A stretch of 44,346 bases of DNA from Candidatus Babeliales bacterium (GTDB lineage Bacteria; Babelota; Babeliae; Babelales; RVW-14), in contig JAIERW010000016.1 of the NCBI GenBank assembly GCA_019746485.1, positions 1-44,346 on the forward strand, given 5' to 3'. Of the stretch, positions 24,140 to 32,227 are shown piece after piece; the stretch's first letter is position 1, and each line of letters opens with the position of its first letter. The position numbers and the translations under genes were made by a program. The notes below the pieces were generated by a model. It saw only the letters and a list, made by a program, of their open reading frames with translations, did no database searches and had not been told where the DNA came from.

Positions 24140-25213
24140 TTAACAAATGACGCATTTTTCTTTTTGTTTTTTTTCTTGTGTCTTGAAAAGGACTATCAGA
24201 TCGGCATCTTCACGTTTGCGTAGAAGATCAACCGGTCTGAGCTCCATTGAATTGCGGGTCTGTGTATCAGCATCTTGGGCAAGAAGAAGCCGAATACATA
24301 CGTCATTTCTTGTTTGCGTGGCCCAGTGGAGTGGCGTTTCGTTCTTGTTATTTTTTATGTTGATAATCGAAGAGAGTGTGCCGCTTGTTGTAGCGGAACT
24401 AATAACTTCTTGTGCGAAGCGCGAATCTTCGACTTCGTAGCGAGTTGGTTTGATTGTTTCATCATCAGCAACAATCACCTTTAATTTTTTGATAACGGCC
24501 ATATGCAGAGCTGTTTGTCCTTGTGCATTTTGAGCACTAAGGATTGCTTCCAAGATATTTTGTTCTTGTGCGTAAAAAAGTATTGCCTGGACGCATTCCA
24601 AGCTACCTTGGCAAATAGCAAGGTGGAGAGGTGTTTCTTTATTGTCGTATTGGTCCAAAAGTAAGTCTTTGTTTTCAGTTAAAAGACGCTCAACGTTGGC
24701 AGGGTTATTATCGATTATTGCCCTGTGGAGCTCAGTTTTTTTGCTTGTAACACTGACGAGTGCTCTGCTTCTTGGGGCAAGTTTATTTTCAGGGGCTGTT
24801 GTTGGTAGAGGGTGTGCGCCTTCTTCATCATAATCTATGGCCATTGTATTATTGTACGTGCGTATGAGTTTTGCGCAGTTCGTATGACCAAGGTGGTCTG
24901 CATAGGCAAGGGGAGTATGGCCATCGAGGTTTTCAATCTGAAGAGTATCGTAGAGCAGATTTTTCTTGAGCGCATGGTTGAGCAGAGCTTGTACTGCTTC
25001 TTGATTATCTTTTTTAATTGCGTAGTGCAGTGGTGTTCCTGTTTCAACGTCCAGCTCCCAAATATTTGGATTTCGTTGAAGTAAGACATAAAGTACAGGA
25101 ATATTATTATTTTCTATCACCATGCGCAGATTATCAAACGTTGGCCCTGCTGCTGGTAGCGCGTTAGCGCTAAGTGCAAGGGCGATAATAAGTGCATTCA
25201 TAAATTTTTTCAT
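24140..25213 (-). CDS. Exported ankyrin-repeat protein with lysine-rich tail and CVIC CaaX box
   Basis: The protein has a signal peptide (MKKFMNALIIALALSANALPA) and six or more ankyrin repeats. They include GTPLHYAIKKDNQEAVQALL, HTPLAYADHLGHTNCAKLI, TELHRAIIDNNPANVERLL, ETPLHLAICQGSLECVQAIL, QTALHMAVIKKLKVIV and ETPLHWATQTRNDVCIRLLL. The end is KKQKEK-C-V-I-C: a basic stretch plus a CaaX box. Its two upstream neighbours end the same way and share the signal peptide, so these are recent paralogues whose tail has been kept. I infer a host-targeted effector, farnesylated in the host cytosol. GAGG precedes the start; a terminator follows the gene. Confidence 0.9.
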   Translation of the reverse strand: MKKFMNALIIALALSANALPAAGPTFDNLRMVIENNNIPVLYVLLQRNPNIWELDVETGTPLHYAIKKDNQEAVQALLNHALKKNLLYDTLQIENLDGHTPLAYADHLGHTNCAKLIRTYNNTMAIDYDEEGAHPLPTTAPENKLAPRSRALVSVTSKKTELHRAIIDNNPANVERLLTENKDLLLDQYDNKETPLHLAICQGSLECVQAILFYAQEQNILEAILSAQNAQGQTALHMAVIKKLKVIVADDETIKPTRYEVEDSRFAQEVISSATTSGTLSSIINIKNNKNETPLHWATQTRNDVCIRLLLAQDADTQTRNSMELRPVDLLRKREDADLIVLFKTQEKKQKEKCVIC

Positions 25214-25228
25214 AATATAACCTCTTTT

Positions 25229-25771
25229 TTAACAAATTATGCATTTTTTGCTTTTTTCTTCGATTGGTTCTTTTTTATAATTTTCAATAATCGTGGCAAG
25301 TTCTGTGTAATCGTTGTTCCGCCCGTGTTGTGCGGGAGTTCTCCCCATTTCATTTTCAAGAGTTGTGTTGGCACCAGCGGCAAGAAGTGCAAGTGCACAC
25401 GCTTCATGATTCATTGCCGCGGCGGCATGAAGAGGAGTTTGTTTCATTCCTCTTGTTTGGGCATTAAGCACTTCATTAAGAATATTTTGTTCTTGTGCGT
25501 AATAAATGATTGCTTCTACGCATTCGATGTTGTTATAAAGTACTGCTGCATAAAGAGCAGTAAAACCTTCTGCGTTTTGAGCGAGAAGATGAGCGCCATT
25601 TTTGATGAGTTTAGATACTTTGAACATTTGGTTGTCTTCGACAGCCTTAAAGAGGCGTGTACTATATTTCTGTGCTACTGGTTGTGTGCTTGCCGCAGAG
25701 CTTGATGCTGCAGGTAGTGCGTGAGCGGTAAGCGCGAGGGCGATAATAAGTACGTTCATAAATTTTTTCAT
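25229..25771 (-). CDS. Exported ankyrin-repeat protein with lysine-rich tail and CIIC CaaX box
   Basis: ATG 25771 is chosen because it begins the family signal peptide (MKKFMNVLIIALALTAHALPA) after AAGG; the frame opens earlier, at 25816, inside the preceding gene. There are about four ankyrin repeats (STRLFKAVEDNQMFKVSKLI, FTALYAAVLYNNIECVEAII, QTPLHAAAAMNHEACALALL, RTPAQHGRNNDYTELATII). The end is EEKSKK-C-I-I-C, a CaaX box after lysines. It is 15 nt upstream of the 24140-25213 gene and 29 nt downstream of the 25801-26715 gene: a three-gene unit. Confidence 0.9.
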   Translation of the reverse strand: MKKFMNVLIIALALTAHALPAASSSAASTQPVAQKYSTRLFKAVEDNQMFKVSKLIKNGAHLLAQNAEGFTALYAAVLYNNIECVEAIIYYAQEQNILNEVLNAQTRGMKQTPLHAAAAMNHEACALALLAAGANTTLENEMGRTPAQHGRNNDYTELATIIENYKKEPIEEKSKKCIIC

Positions 25772-25800
25772 GATATAACCTTTTTTTAATAAACTTTTTT

Positions 25801-26715
25801 TTAACAAATGGCGCATTTTTCTTTTTTGTTTTTTTCGTTTTTTTCAATAATGTTAGCAATATCTTCATGGCCATTTTGTCGAGCACATTGAGCTGGCGTA
25901 TTGCCATGATTGTCTGAAAATTCAGTATCGGCGCCTGCTGCGAGTAGTATGCGAACACATTCTTCGTGATCATTTTGTGCGGCCAAATGAAGTGCGGTTT
26001 GGTTTTTACTATCACGTAGATTGAGTGTTTTAGGATCACCATTTACTAAAATAATTATTTCTTGCATACATAATGTAAAGCCATTTATTGCTGCTAAATG
26101 TAGTACTGTTTGGCCGAGTAAGTTGGTTGCGTTGAACGTTTCTAAGAGCATGTTTTTTTCCTGTGCATAGTTCAATATTGTGTGTACGCATTCAGGTTTG
26201 TTGTTTTTAGTGGCATAATGAAGTGCAGGGCAAAGGTTACTTTGAGTAAGTAATTGTTCCAGCTCATTAATGTTGTTCGTGTCTATCGCCTTGAATAAAC
26301 GAATAGTTTTTTGTTTGGATTCTTCTGGCTGTATTTGTTTGGGGGCCATAGATATTATATATTTTAGGTGCTCTTTATTGTTAGAAAGTTGTGCGAGTTC
26401 TAGCGGTGTATTCCCGTCGTTATTTTCTGTATTTAAGATTTTATGAAGAATATCTTTTTCTTTTGCTACAAAAATAATACCCGCTGTTGCTTGTTTGTTG
26501 TTATGGATAATTGCAAGGTGAAGTGGCGTATTGCCATCAATATCTTGTGTACATAAGTTTACTTCTTTTATCCAGAAGGTTATTGAAGCTAAATCGTTTA
26601 ATTTTATTGCTCTGTTAAGTTCGACTACAGGGTTTTCTTCATAACTAGATGCTGCAGGTAGTGCGTGAGCGGTAAGTGCGAGGGCGATAATAAGTGTGTT
26701 TATAAATTTCTTCAT
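25801..26715 (-). CDS. Exported ankyrin-repeat protein with lysine-rich tail and CAIC CaaX box
   Basis: The protein has a signal peptide (MKKFINTLIIALALTAHALPA) and about seven ankyrin repeats. Units include NTPLHLAIIHNNKQATAGII, NTPLELAQLSNNKEHLKYII, CPALHYATKNNKPECVHTIL, QTVLHLAAINGFTLCMQEII and QTALHLAAQNDHEECVRILL. The end is EKNKKEK-C-A-I-C, a CaaX box after a polybasic stretch. The AAGGTCTATATT leader resembles those of the next two genes. It is the first gene of the triplet and has the best promoter of the cluster upstream. Confidence 0.9.
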   Translation of the reverse strand: MKKFINTLIIALALTAHALPAASSYEENPVVELNRAIKLNDLASITFWIKEVNLCTQDIDGNTPLHLAIIHNNKQATAGIIFVAKEKDILHKILNTENNDGNTPLELAQLSNNKEHLKYIISMAPKQIQPEESKQKTIRLFKAIDTNNINELEQLLTQSNLCPALHYATKNNKPECVHTILNYAQEKNMLLETFNATNLLGQTVLHLAAINGFTLCMQEIIILVNGDPKTLNLRDSKNQTALHLAAQNDHEECVRILLAAGADTEFSDNHGNTPAQCARQNGHEDIANIIEKNEKNKKEKCAIC

Positions 26716-26789
26716 AATATAGACCTTTCATTTTTAGACATAAACTGCAAAATCGGACAAAAGAAGCTTTTATGTTCTTTCTATCCCAA

Positions 26790-26817
26790 TTGTAACAAAT
26801 ATTTGCTATTTGTCAAT
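26790..26817 (-). promoter_or_regulatory. Sigma-70-type promoter of the CaaX-ankyrin triplet
   Basis: The minus strand carries a perfect TTGACA (-35), a 16-nt spacer and TACAAT (-10), about 75 nt upstream of the start codon at 26715. No terminator lies between the three genes, so it probably drives all of them. Confidence 0.65.
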
Positions 26818-26893
26818 TTGATATAAATAGTGGCGATTTTGGTCAAAAAGAGAGGTTTTTTTGGAATGAATGGTTTAATGAGAAGATTAAAAA

Positions 26894-26940
26894 ATAACAA
26901 AAGCCCGCTACAGTTAATAGCTGTAGCGGGCTTTTGTTAT
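26894..26940 (-). terminator. Strong hairpin terminator of the 26948-28432 gene
   Basis: A perfect 20-bp stem (26894-26913 and 26921-26940; core AAGCCCGCTACAG / CTGTAGCGGGCTT) with a 7-nt loop, 7 nt after the stop codon. A and T runs flank both sides, so it may work in both directions. Confidence 0.9.
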
Positions 26941-26947
26941 GATTTGC

Positions 26948-28432
26948 TTATTGATTTTGGGGTGCTCTTGTGGCTTTACCAACCTTTGTTCCTTGGCGCT
27001 TGCCGCTCTTTTGAATGCGTCGGCTTTGGCCAGCTTTAGCGACTTTTTGTTTTTTTACTGCTGGGATTGCCGAACCTTCTGTTGCGGTGAGTGGCTGAGT
27101 TTGCTGTGGGATCATGGTTGAGGTTACGTATTTTTGTTGCTTGGTTGAGAGCAGCGGTGAAGTACTTGCTGCCTTGAGCAGGTCTTGCGCAAGGGTAGCA
27201 ACTTCTCTGCTTTGTTTTGCAAGCTCTACCAAGAGATTGGCGTACGCTTGTTGTGTTTCTGGCTTGAATGTTCCGGTGCCTGATTTGGTAGTTAACTTGG
27301 ACATAAAGCGTAAGCGATTTTCGATGAGTGGTTGTTTGCTAATGCTGTCTAATAAACGTTTAATTCTGTCATCATTAAATACCTTGCCTGCAGCGTTGGC
27401 TGCTGCCGTACCAGTTTCTGTTGAAGTTGCCAATTGAGCGTCAAGGCTGCTGGCCCCTGGTGTTGCTTTGGTACCTGAGCTTGCAGTTGTGCCTGCTGTT
27501 GTGCCGGTGCTTGAAGTACTTGCGCCTGTACTCGTTTGGCTGCCGGTTGTTGTGCCAGTGCCCGAGGTGCTACCAGTTCCCGCTTGAACGTTAGAACTGT
27601 CAGTGCTTGCTGTTGCGCCACCGGTTGTTGTGCCAGAGCTTGCGCCAGTACTCGTTGCGCCACTGGTGCTGGTGGTGGCTGTGCTTTCTTTTTTAAATTC
27701 TTTAAATGCGTCTAATTTTGGTAACAGCTGTTGGCTTACGTATTGGCGGCGGCGGTTGTCGAGCAAAGGAACGCTGCCTTTGAGTGCTGTGCGCATGATA
27801 TCGCGCAGTTGTGCTTGTGCTTGGTTGCTTTGGTTGGTGCGTTGTTCGTACAACTGTACCAATGTTCGGTAGTAAAGATCGCGAACGCCTTGCGTAAGGG
27901 TTATGCGCAAGCCGCGTCTGGTTACAAAATTGTTTGGGTTGGTAATGGCAGAAAGGCTATTTAAGCGATCTTGATAGGTCGATTTTTGAGCAGCGGTAGT
28001 AATTAAGTTTTTTAGAACGCCAAAAATCATATTTTGTGCGACATAATTCTGTTGTACTGGTGCCAATAACGTGCTTGACTGTGCTTGTGAAAGTACTGGC
28101 AAGAGCAATAGTTGGCTACTTTCTGAAGTGGCCATTTTGTAAGCGTCTTCAACGAGTTTGCCAAAAGCCGTTTGGGTGGAGGCGTTAAACGTTGCGCGAT
28201 CTGAGCGGTCGATTAATGTTGAGAGCGCTTGAATTTTGTTTTCGACGGTCGACATGCCGCTGATTTGCTTAAAATAGCCAGTGGCAAGGTCGTCGATATT
28301 GGCTTGGCTTGCAAAGTTGGTAGGAATATTAAGCGGATTTGTTGATGCTGCCGACAAGGCAGAACCAACAAATAGAGCTACAACAGCAAAAAGCGTTGTA
28401 ACCGATTTGACTAATGAGCATAATGACTTCAT
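26948..28432 (-). CDS. Exported protein with three helical repeats and a Thr/Ser/Gly-rich linker
   Basis: I do not recognise a named family. The protein has a signal peptide (residues ~1-29). A ~95-residue helical unit then occurs three times: ~45-140 (ending VQQNYVAQNMI), ~145-245 (ending RRRQYVSQQLLPKL) and ~345-440 (ending KQQKYVTSTMIPQ). Each has a K/R-L/I-x-x-L start and a LL...Q-x-Y-V end. Units 2 and 3 are separated by a ~95-residue Thr/Ser/Gly/Ala linker. The C-terminus is basic (KKQKVAKAGQSRRIQKSGKR). The 16373-17041 product has one copy of the same unit. GAGGAGAGG precedes the start. Confidence 0.75.
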   Translation of the reverse strand: MKSLCSLVKSVTTLFAVVALFVGSALSAASTNPLNIPTNFASQANIDDLATGYFKQISGMSTVENKIQALSTLIDRSDRATFNASTQTAFGKLVEDAYKMATSESSQLLLLPVLSQAQSSTLLAPVQQNYVAQNMIFGVLKNLITTAAQKSTYQDRLNSLSAITNPNNFVTRRGLRITLTQGVRDLYYRTLVQLYEQRTNQSNQAQAQLRDIMRTALKGSVPLLDNRRRQYVSQQLLPKLDAFKEFKKESTATTSTSGATSTGASSGTTTGGATASTDSSNVQAGTGSTSGTGTTTGSQTSTGASTSSTGTTAGTTASSGTKATPGASSLDAQLATSTETGTAAANAAGKVFNDDRIKRLLDSISKQPLIENRLRFMSKLTTKSGTGTFKPETQQAYANLLVELAKQSREVATLAQDLLKAASTSPLLSTKQQKYVTSTMIPQQTQPLTATEGSAIPAVKKQKVAKAGQSRRIQKSGKRQGTKVGKATRAPQNQ

Positions 28433-28656
28433 GGGCCTCTCCTCTTTATTTTAATACTACTACTTATTAAAATATCAAATAGTAAATATTATTATCAATG
28501 ATTTTGATAAAAGAAATTGAAAGCGTGTGGTTTGCTTGGTTTGTATCGGTAGTAGTAACTAATTGACAGAGCGCAAGATATCCATTACCTTTCACGATAT
28601 TCTTTTTCTTAAATGGCATAAAACAAGCTAACAAAGCTTGCTTGCGTGGTGGTTGC
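28433..28656. other. Divergent promoter region between the 26948 gene and the mevalonate operon
   Basis: It is AT-rich and gene-free. It must carry promoters in both directions. On the plus strand a perfect TTGACA occurs at 28563-28568, but the -10 candidates after it (TACCTT at 28586) are weak. Confidence 0.5.
28563..28591 (+). promoter_or_regulatory. Possible promoter of the HMG-CoA reductase operon
   Basis: TTGACA, 17 nt, then TACCTT, ending 65 nt before ATG 28657. The -35 is perfect but the -10 matches only half of the consensus. Confidence 0.25.
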
Positions 28657-29925
28657 ATGAAAAACAGGTGCAGTAGATTTCCCGCTTTTTATAAAAAATC
28701 AGTTGAAGAGCGCTTGCAACACGTTCAGGCCTTTGCCGACCTTACTAATCAGGAAGTCCAGGCCTTGCAAGCTGGCGCTTCTTTGGCCATCTCTCATGCC
28801 CAAAAAATGAGCGAAAACGTCGTTTCAGTCATGTCTTTTCCCTTTGGCATAGCAACCAATTTTATGGTTAATGGCAATGATTACCTTATTCCCATGGTTA
28901 CCGAAGAGCCCAGTGTGGTCGCGGCTGCTTCGTACGGCGCCAAGCTTGCCCGTGTTGCTGGTGGTTTTACCGCGCATGGTGGCTTTCCGTTAATGACCGG
29001 CCAAATTTTGTTAGCAAGCGTACCAGATTGCTTAAAAGCGCTTCAGGCCCTGACTATTCATAAAAATGAGCTTTTAAGCTACGCCAACCAGGCCGATCCC
29101 GTTTTGCTTGAGCACGGTGGTGGGGCGGTAGATGTGGTGGGGCACGAACTGCTTATAAATAACGAATTATGCGTTTCGATCAAGCTGAGTGTGAATGTGG
29201 GTAATGCTATGGGTGCCAACATTGTGAATACCATGGCCGAACGTATTGCGCCGTTGATCCAAAAAATGTGTGGCGGGCAGGTGCGACTGTGCATAGTTTC
29301 CAATTTTTCTCCCGAGCGTGTGGTGCGCGTTGCAGCAACCTGGAAGCACGAAATGCTGGGAGAGCCCACTATTGATGCCATGGTGCAGGTAAGTGCTTTT
29401 GCTGCAGCCGACAGTTATCGTGCTGCAACGCATAATAAAGGGATTATGAACGGCGTTGTGGCCGTGTGTGTGGCAACAGGTAATGATAGTCGTGCGGTAG
29501 AAGCAGGCGCGCATAGTTATGCGGCGCGCAATGGCAGTTACCAGCCGCTGAGTTGGTATGAAAAAAATGAGATAGGTGATTTGGTGGGGCATGTTGAAAT
29601 ACCGCTGGCAGTAGCAACCGTGGGCGGCATTACCAAAAGTCATCCAACCGCTTGCATGGCGCTGAAAATTCTTGGTGTTGCAACGGCGCAAGAGTTGGCC
29701 GGTGTGGTTGGTGCTGTGGGTTTGGCACAAAACTTTGCGGCCTTGCGTGCGCTGGTAACCGAAGGTATTCAGTACGGCCACATGCGCTTGCACAGCCAAA
29801 ACATTGCTATAACTGCCGGTGCTACGGGCGCTGCTGTTGAGGCTATAGCCAGCCTCATGGTGCTTGAAAAAAATATTTCCGTTGCGCGTGCACGTGCCTT
29901 GCTGGCAGAAGGGTTACAATTATGA
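28657..29925 (+). CDS. mvaA: Hydroxymethylglutaryl-CoA reductase, class II type
   Basis: The enzyme reduces HMG-CoA to mevalonate. It is the soluble class II form: no membrane anchor, and the motifs ENVVSVMSFPFGIATNF and TEEPSVVAAAS near residue 83. The expected catalytic set is visible: Glu in EEPSVV (~83), Lys in NKGIMNGV (~261), Asp in GNDSRAVEAGAH (~277) and His in MRLHSQN (~378). It is 422 residues, normal length. ATG 28657 is preferred over an in-frame TTG at 28642 that would add MRGGC. Its TGA overlaps the next gene's ATG. Class II enzymes often use NADH; that cannot be settled here. Confidence 0.95.
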   Translation: MKNRCSRFPAFYKKSVEERLQHVQAFADLTNQEVQALQAGASLAISHAQKMSENVVSVMSFPFGIATNFMVNGNDYLIPMVTEEPSVVAAASYGAKLARVAGGFTAHGGFPLMTGQILLASVPDCLKALQALTIHKNELLSYANQADPVLLEHGGGAVDVVGHELLINNELCVSIKLSVNVGNAMGANIVNTMAERIAPLIQKMCGGQVRLCIVSNFSPERVVRVAATWKHEMLGEPTIDAMVQVSAFAAADSYRAATHNKGIMNGVVAVCVATGNDSRAVEAGAHSYAARNGSYQPLSWYEKNEIGDLVGHVEIPLAVATVGGITKSHPTACMALKILGVATAQELAGVVGAVGLAQNFAALRALVTEGIQYGHMRLHSQNIAITAGATGAAVEAIASLMVLEKNISVARARALLAEGLQL

Positions 29926-30974
29926 TTGGCGGGATTATTGGGTATGGCGCCTACATTCCGCGCTATCGCATTTCTGTTCAGGAGTTGGCGTGCGCACGTG
30001 GTGACAATGCTGCGCGCATTGCTGATTCATTAGGCTTGAGTGAAAAATCATTGCCTGGACCGGACGAAGATGCGCTGACTATGGCCGTTGCTGCTTCCAA
30101 AAACGCGTTAACGCGTGCCGATATTTTAGCATCTGTGCTGCAGGCGGTATATGTGGGTAGTGAGAGTCATCCGTACGCCGTTAAACCTTCTGCAACTATT
30201 GTGGGTGAAGTTTTGGGCATTGGTAATCACTACCTGGCGGCCGACTTTGAATTTGCCTGCAAGGGCGGTACTGCCGCATTGCAAGCCGCCCTGGGCGTGG
30301 TGAAAAGTGGTATGGCTTCATGTGCGTTGGCGGTGGGTAGCGATACCGCACAAGCAAAGCCAGGCGATATTTTAGAATATGCTGCCGGTGCCGGTGCTGC
30401 AGCGTTTATTGTTTCACAAGATTTAACCAATGCCTGTGCGGTTGTTGAGCGTACGCTTTCGTACAGTTCAGACACGCCCGATTTTTGGCGCCGCTCATTG
30501 GCAGCTTACCCCGAGCATGAGGGCCGTTTTACCGCACAGCCGGCATACTTTGCGCATGTTGTGGCGGCAACACACGCGTTGCTGGCCGAGCACAACCTGC
30601 AACCAACTGATGTTGACCACGTTGTTTTTCATCAGCCCAACGGCAAGTTCCCGCTCATGGCAGCCCGCCAGCTTGGTTTTTCGCATGAGCAGCTTTCCAG
30701 TGGTTTGTTGGTTGAAACGCTCGGAAATTCGTACAGTGCTAATTCGTTACTGGGTTTAACTGCTGTGTTGGATAGCGCAAAACCTAACCAAACAATTGTG
30801 CTGGTCAGTTACGGGAGCGGTAGCGGTTGCGATGCGTTTGTGATTAAAACAACGGAGCAATTGCTGGCGGTGCAAAACAAAGCGCGTCAAACGCGTGCGT
30901 ATTTGGCAGAAAAAAAATATGTTTCGTATGCAACGTATTTGCAGCATCTTAAAACTTTGCACGGTGATGTATGA
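29922..30974 (+). CDS. Hydroxymethylglutaryl-CoA synthase, archaeal type
   Basis: The enzyme condenses acetyl-CoA with acetoacetyl-CoA to HMG-CoA. It has the thiolase/ketosynthase fold and starts GGIIGYGAYIPRYRI, the pattern of the ~350-residue archaeal HMG-CoA synthase family rather than the ~390-residue firmicute MvaS. The catalytic Cys is in FACKGGT (~113) and the His in VFHQPNGKFP (~236). Length is 350. It overlaps both neighbours by ATGA, giving a tightly coupled reductase-synthase-thiolase unit. In archaea this enzyme forms a complex with the thiolase and a DUF35 protein; all three are present here. Confidence 0.93.
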   Translation: MIGGIIGYGAYIPRYRISVQELACARGDNAARIADSLGLSEKSLPGPDEDALTMAVAASKNALTRADILASVLQAVYVGSESHPYAVKPSATIVGEVLGIGNHYLAADFEFACKGGTAALQAALGVVKSGMASCALAVGSDTAQAKPGDILEYAAGAGAAAFIVSQDLTNACAVVERTLSYSSDTPDFWRRSLAAYPEHEGRFTAQPAYFAHVVAATHALLAEHNLQPTDVDHVVFHQPNGKFPLMAARQLGFSHEQLSSGLLVETLGNSYSANSLLGLTAVLDSAKPNQTIVLVSYGSGSGCDAFVIKTTEQLLAVQNKARQTRAYLAEKKYVSYATYLQHLKTLHGDV

Positions 30975-32122
30975 AGGTTGCAGTTATTGGCATTGGCCAA
31001 ACAAAATTTGGTGAGTTGTGGCATCAATCGCTCAGCGATTTGCTGGCGCACAGTCAGTTGGCTGCGCTGAGTGATGCTGGTATAAAACCACATCACATTA
31101 ATGCGTTGGTGGTGGGCAACATGAGTGGCGAAAGTGCTGCGGGCCAGCTGCATCTTGGTTCTTTAGCTGCGCATACTTTAAATCTTAATGTACCCAGCGT
31201 GCGCGTTGAAGGTGCGTGTGCTTCCGGTTCGCTGGCGTTGCAGCAAGGCATGGCGCTTATTCAGGCAGGCAAAGCAGAAGTGGTGCTGGTTAGCGGTGTT
31301 GAAAAGTTGACCGACGTTGATGCTGGCGTGCTGGCAACCAGCATGATTGGCGCAAGCTTGCAAGAGGCCGACCATTTTGTGGGTCTGACTTTTCCCAGTC
31401 TTTTTGCGCTTATCACGCGCTTATATTTTAATGAGCATGGCATTACGCGCACCGACCTTGCGCACGTGAGTGTAAAAAACCATCGGCATGGTGCGCTTAA
31501 CCCCAACGCTCACTTTACTAAAGAAATTACGTTAGAAACGGCCTTAAATGCGCCCATGGTTGCCGACCCGCTGGGCTTGTTTGATTGTGCACCGATTACT
31601 GATGGTGCGGCATCACTGATGCTTTCAACGCCTGAGTTTGCCCAGCAACAAGGCATAAAGCCGGTTTTTATTGTTGGCTCTGGTGTGGCAACTGATTCAC
31701 TAATGTTTGGCGAGCGTGCAATGCTTACGTCATTTGCTGCTACCAAGTTAGCAGCACAGCGTGCTTACGAACAAGCAGGCCTGGGGCCGCGGGATATCAA
31801 TCTTGTTGAAGTCCACGATGCTTTTACCATGGCAGAACTTATGGCTCTTGAAGACCTTGGCTTTTTTCAGCTTGGTCAGGCTGCCAGCGCAACCGCGCAG
31901 GGTGTTACCGCGCTGGGTGGGCGTTTACCGGTTAACATGTCTGGTGGGCTTAAAGCGCAAGGGCATCCGGTTGGCGCTACCGGTTTGGCACAAGTTATTG
32001 AGTTGGTCCGCCAGTTGCGCGGTGTTGCTGGCAAGCGCCAAGTGGCCAATGTGCGCACTGGTTTAGCGCACAATATGGGCGGTATTGGGTCGACGGTGGT
32101 TGTGCACATTCTTGCGGTCTGA
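30971..32122 (+). CDS. Acetoacetyl-CoA thiolase, archaeal/SCP2-like type
   Basis: The enzyme condenses two acetyl-CoA to acetoacetyl-CoA, the first step of the mevalonate pathway. Active-site Cys is in EGACASGSLAL (residue ~83), the GHPVGATG motif with its His is near residue 332, and the second Cys region of classical thiolases is replaced by NVRTGLAHNMGGIG, as in archaeal thiolases. Length is 383. The start overlaps the HMG-CoA synthase stop as ATGA. It is the last gene of this segment. Its usual DUF35 partner lies 4.3 kb away, beyond four exported-protein genes. Confidence 0.92.
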   Translation: MKVAVIGIGQTKFGELWHQSLSDLLAHSQLAALSDAGIKPHHINALVVGNMSGESAAGQLHLGSLAAHTLNLNVPSVRVEGACASGSLALQQGMALIQAGKAEVVLVSGVEKLTDVDAGVLATSMIGASLQEADHFVGLTFPSLFALITRLYFNEHGITRTDLAHVSVKNHRHGALNPNAHFTKEITLETALNAPMVADPLGLFDCAPITDGAASLMLSTPEFAQQQGIKPVFIVGSGVATDSLMFGERAMLTSFAATKLAAQRAYEQAGLGPRDINLVEVHDAFTMAELMALEDLGFFQLGQAASATAQGVTALGGRLPVNMSGGLKAQGHPVGATGLAQVIELVRQLRGVAGKRQVANVRTGLAHNMGGIGSTVVVHILAV

Positions 32123-32227
32123 AAATTTCTTATTTTTTTTATTGTCATTTTTTTTTAAAGCGCAATAATATATCCCACCGATTTTGGTGTTTTTTTAAAA
32201 TTATTTTTTTATGGTGAGGGTTTTTTT

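Noticed and set aside
26830-27039. Small plus-strand gene of 69 residues
   Set aside because: It runs through the 20-bp terminator stem and antisense into the 26948-28432 gene; no Shine-Dalgarno sequence.
27349-27663. Open frame of 104 residues rich in Gln/Ala on the minus strand
   Set aside because: It is an alternative frame of the Thr/Ser/Gly linker of the 26948-28432 gene, with no start signal of its own.
29167-29799. 210-residue minus-strand open frame
   Set aside because: It is antisense to HMG-CoA reductase, His/Cys-rich without family features; a shadow frame.
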